A stretch of 7,480 nucleotides of DNA from Acidobacteriota bacterium. GTDB taxonomy: Bacteria > Acidobacteriota > Terriglobia > Terriglobales > Acidobacteriaceae. The DNA is taken from positions 1 to 7,480 of the forward strand of contig JAJZMO010000008.1 of assembly GCA_021798235.1 (NCBI GenBank). The letters are read 5' to 3'. Below the pieces are notes generated by a model that was given only the letters and a program-made list of their open reading frames with translations, ran no database searches and was not told the DNA's origin. How positions within the stretch are numbered: position 1 is the first letter of the stretch; every line of letters starts with the position of its first letter. Below are positions 5,735 to 7,480 of this stretch, piece by piece. The translations under genes were made by a program, and so were the position numbers.

Positions 5735-6862
5735 TTAGCGGCGTCCACCGCCGAAACCACCGCCGTGGCCAAAGCTGCCTCCACCGCCGTGGAATCCTCC
5801 GCCGCTAAATCCACCTCCACGGTTGAATCCGCCACCTCCCCGGTTAAAACCACCGCCGAACCCGCCTCCGCCAAAGCCGCGTTGCTGTGCGAAGTTGCCA
5901 CCACGGAAGCCTCCGTTATTGAAGTTGCCGGAGCGGGCAAAACTATTGCCGCCAAAGTTGCGCTGTTGTGCAAAGCCGCCATTGCCACGGAAATTGTTTC
6001 CAAATCCGTTGCCGCCAAAGCTGCGCTGTTGTGCGAAGCTATGCTGCGCGAAGTTGCCACCGCGAAAGCCTCCGTTGTTGAAGCCGCGTTGGCCAAAGCT
6101 TTGCGGCATACGATTGGAGGCCATCATGGTTTGTCCGCCCCGGCCAGCAAAGCTGTGGTTGGCCGTAATCAGGGAGCGGGACGTGCCGTGCATTCCGCCT
6201 TGGAAGCCGCTGCCGCCGAAGCCGCGATGCTGAGCCGTGCCCAAGGCGTGCATCGTGCCCCGGTTCTGGATCAGTCCGCGATTCTGCATGCTGCGATTCT
6301 GCATGGTTCCGTGCACTGGGTCTTGTATGCCATTGTGGAAGCCACCATTATTGAAGCCGTTGGCACCACGATTGAATCCGCCCGCACCCGCCGGCCCGTT
6401 GTACACGTTGTGCACGCGATTGCCCACGTTGTTGATGTTGCGATTGAGCATGAAGTCGCCATTGTGCCAGTAGCCACCTTCATAGCCACGGCCATAGTAG
6501 CCGCCGCCATAGTTGATGCCACCGTAGTAGCCAACATTTCTGCCCCAATAGCCTTCATGCCAGTTGTAAAAGCCGCCGCCCCAGCCCCAATAGCCGGGCG
6601 TCCAGAGCGCACCAACAAAGGGTGGCATGATCCATGCGCCAGGCATCCAGACGTAGGCCTCATCCTGCCAGCCCCAGTAGCCGGGAGTCCAAATATACCC
6701 ATCGCCGGGGCAGGGAGGTTGGTAGTAGGCGTACATGGGAAAGACGGGTGGCGCAAAGCCGACGGAGAAAAACACGCCTGCATGCGCGGCTGGCGGAATC
6801 AAAAACACGGTCACGGCCAAGATCAGGATGAGACTGAGGATTGGGAAACGAAGGGTACGCAT
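5735..6862 (-). CDS. Secreted YXWGXW-type, glycine-rich protein of unknown function
   Basis: The 375-residue protein opens with a signal peptide, MRTLRFPILS plus a long hydrophobic core, with likely cleavage after AHA (26-28). Residues 56-107 are rich in Trp, Tyr, Pro and Gly, with repeated YIWTPGYWGW, YVWMPGAW and LWTPGYWGW motifs typical of YXWGXW-repeat proteins. Residues 108-135 are Gly/Tyr-rich. From about 155 to the end the chain is low complexity: Gly, Asn, Phe, Gln and Arg in units such as FNNGGFRGGNFAQ (261-273, 314-326), ending in GGGGF/GGGR. Such proteins are exported and presumed to be envelope or surface associated; no biochemical role is known to me. The start is ATG 6862, with a perfect AGGAGG six bases upstream. 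Cys51 is the only cysteine. A 467-codon antisense frame across this gene is a shadow. The gene is divergent from murC. Confidence 0.88.
   Translation of the reverse strand: MRTLRFPILSLILILAVTVFLIPPAAHAGVFFSVGFAPPVFPMYAYYQPPCPGDGYIWTPGYWGWQDEAYVWMPGAWIMPPFVGALWTPGYWGWGGGFYNWHEGYWGRNVGYYGGINYGGGYYGRGYEGGYWHNGDFMLNRNINNVGNRVHNVYNGPAGAGGFNRGANGFNNGGFHNGIQDPVHGTMQNRSMQNRGLIQNRGTMHALGTAQHRGFGGSGFQGGMHGTSRSLITANHSFAGRGGQTMMASNRMPQSFGQRGFNNGGFRGGNFAQHSFAQQRSFGGNGFGNNFRGNGGFAQQRNFGGNSFARSGNFNNGGFRGGNFAQQRGFGGGGFGGGFNRGGGGFNRGGGFSGGGFHGGGGSFGHGGGFGGGRR
5889..6083 (-). repeat. Internal coding repeats in the Gly-rich gene (two 36-bp copies plus shorter ones)
   Basis: Positions 5889-5924 and 6048-6083 match at 33 of 36 bases and encode the repeated FNNGGFRGGNFA unit. 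A second pair near 5948-5971 and 6011-6034, with an echo near 5872-5890, encodes the AQQRxFGGN unit. The repeats keep the reading frame, so copy number could change by slippage or recombination without breaking the protein. Confidence 0.75.
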
Positions 6863-6868
6863 CGCGCG

Positions 6869-6874
6869 CCTCCT
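6869..6874 (-). promoter_or_regulatory. Ribosome binding site that decides the start of the Gly-rich gene
   Basis: AGGAGG on the minus strand lies six bases before the ATG at 6862. The alternative ATG at 6880 has no such site and would place AGGAGG inside the coding sequence, so 6862 is preferred. Confidence 0.8.
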
Positions 6875-7000
6875 GTGCATTTCGCCTCTGGGTATCCGCG
6901 ACTGGCCTGCGGCTTCCGGGGCGAAACTCCCGGCGGAGTTTGGCGGCGGGTCTTGCTTGCTGCCTACCGTCCTACTCTACCATTCCTATAGACGCTAGTA

Positions 7001-7019
7001 CGGCACAAAGGTTGTGCCG
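7001..7019. promoter_or_regulatory. Inverted repeat in the Gly-rich/murC divergent intergenic region
   Basis: CGGCACAA (7001-7008) and TTGTGCCG (7012-7019) are perfect eight-base arms around a three-base centre. The site is about 100 bases before murC and 140 before the Gly-rich gene in a 259-base divergent gap, so it could be an operator touching either promoter or a small hairpin. No T-tract follows. No strong promoter was found in this gap; TATAGA at 6987-6992 is a weak -10 candidate for murC. Confidence 0.35.
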
Positions 7020-7121
7020 CACGGGTACCTGTTGCCGGAGAACTGGCACTTTCTCCCGATTTTTCCACGGGGTTCGCTACCGCATTTGGCACTGTGGCTG
7101 CTACAGTTAGGGAGGCAGCGC

Positions 7122-7480
7122 ATGTTTCTTCGATCGCAGAACGTTCATTTTATTGGCATTGGCGGCATTGGCATGAGCGGGATTGCTGAAATCCTGCTGA
7201 ACATGGGCTTTGCCGTCTCTGGCAGTGACCTGCGCCGCTCGGCGCTGACCGACCGGCTGGCCGCCCTGGGCGCAACCATCCACGAAGGCCACGCCGCCGC
7301 GCACGTAGCCGGGGCCGACGTCGTGGTGACCACCTCCGCGCTGAGCCAGCAGAACCCCGAGGTTCTGGCCGCACGCGCCCGGCACATTCCCATCATTCAA
7401 CGCGCAGAGATGCTGGCGGAGCTGATGCGCTTGAAGTATGGCATCGCCGTCGCCGGCATGCACGGCAAGACGACGACAAC
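7122..7480 (+). CDS. murC: UDP-N-acetylmuramate--L-alanine ligase (MurC), N-terminal part
   Basis: MurC uses ATP to add L-alanine to UDP-N-acetylmuramic acid, the first step of building the peptidoglycan stem peptide, in the cytoplasm. The first 119 codons are present and the gene leaves the window at the right edge. [18 protein letters not shown] (9-26) is the Rossmann-like UDP-binding motif of MurC and SGSD (33-36) follows. [12 protein letters not shown] and [10 protein letters not shown] are family-typical. GMHGKTTT at the end is the start of the ATP-binding P-loop, usually GTHGKTTT. The start is ATG 7122 with GGAGG six bases upstream. murC normally follows murG in the division/cell-wall cluster; here its upstream neighbour is a divergent, unrelated gene. 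Whether ftsQ, ddl or murB follow lies outside the window. Confidence 0.96.
   Translation, partial: MFLRSQNVHFIGIGGIGMSGIAEILLNMGFAVSGSDLRRSALTDRLAALGATIHEGHAAAHVAGADVVVTTSALSQQNPEVLAARARHIPIIQRAEMLAELMRLKYGIAVAGMHGKTTT

Noticed and set aside
5588..6991. 467-codon plus-strand open frame rich in Ala and Val
   Set aside because: It is antisense to the Gly-rich gene, whose GGN-rich codons read as stop-free Ala/Val codons on the other strand. It also overlaps rpmB and runs through the palindrome. It has no ribosome site or domain, while the minus-strand frame has a signal peptide, AGGAGG and YXWGXW motifs.
7107..7463. Minus-strand frames at the right edge (118, 83 and 74 codons)
   Set aside because: They are antisense to the clear murC start, which has GGAGG, the nucleotide-binding motif and the P-loop.

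Overview
The window looks like a piece of bacterial chromosome, most likely from an acidobacterium of the Terriglobia type. This placement is inferred from general protein character: FabH, the short four-cysteine L28, a secreted GH3 enzyme and a YXWGXW-type glycine-rich protein. No database search was run. Most of the window is GC-rich housekeeping DNA. The stretch at about 1429-2867 is visibly richer in A and T and has poor coding density.

Layout. At the left edge is a small SRP RNA gene (39-135), followed by fabH on the plus strand (215-1231), which starts fatty-acid chains. An intact tRNA-Pro(TGG) gene follows (1351-1427). The last 46 bases of this tRNA plus one more base form a 47-bp stretch (1382-1428) that recurs exactly at 2868-2914. 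The 1.44 kb between the copies has the layout of a small, decayed element integrated at the 3' end of the tRNA gene. It holds one intact gene, a PrxQ/BCP-like peroxiredoxin on the minus strand (2003-2563), broken reading-frame pieces, and no integrase. A hairpin with a T-tract just past the second copy (2922-2944) fits the tRNA's original terminator, now 1.5 kb away from the tRNA.

To the right, on the minus strand, is a secreted GH3 glycosidase (2951-5143). Divergent from it is rpmB (5442-5630) behind a good sigma70-like promoter. rpmB converges with a secreted Trp/Tyr- and Gly-rich YXWGXW-type protein (5735-6862, minus). A 53-nt perfect palindrome (5671-5723) lies between these two. Divergent from the Gly-rich gene, the first 119 codons of murC run off the right edge (7122-7480).

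The genes do not form one pathway: apart from the tRNA-associated insert this is a patchwork of single-gene units. The most noteworthy item is the tRNA-Pro attachment-site duplication around a tiny peroxiredoxin-bearing insert. Next come the 53-nt palindrome and the glycine-rich secreted protein, whose role is unknown.
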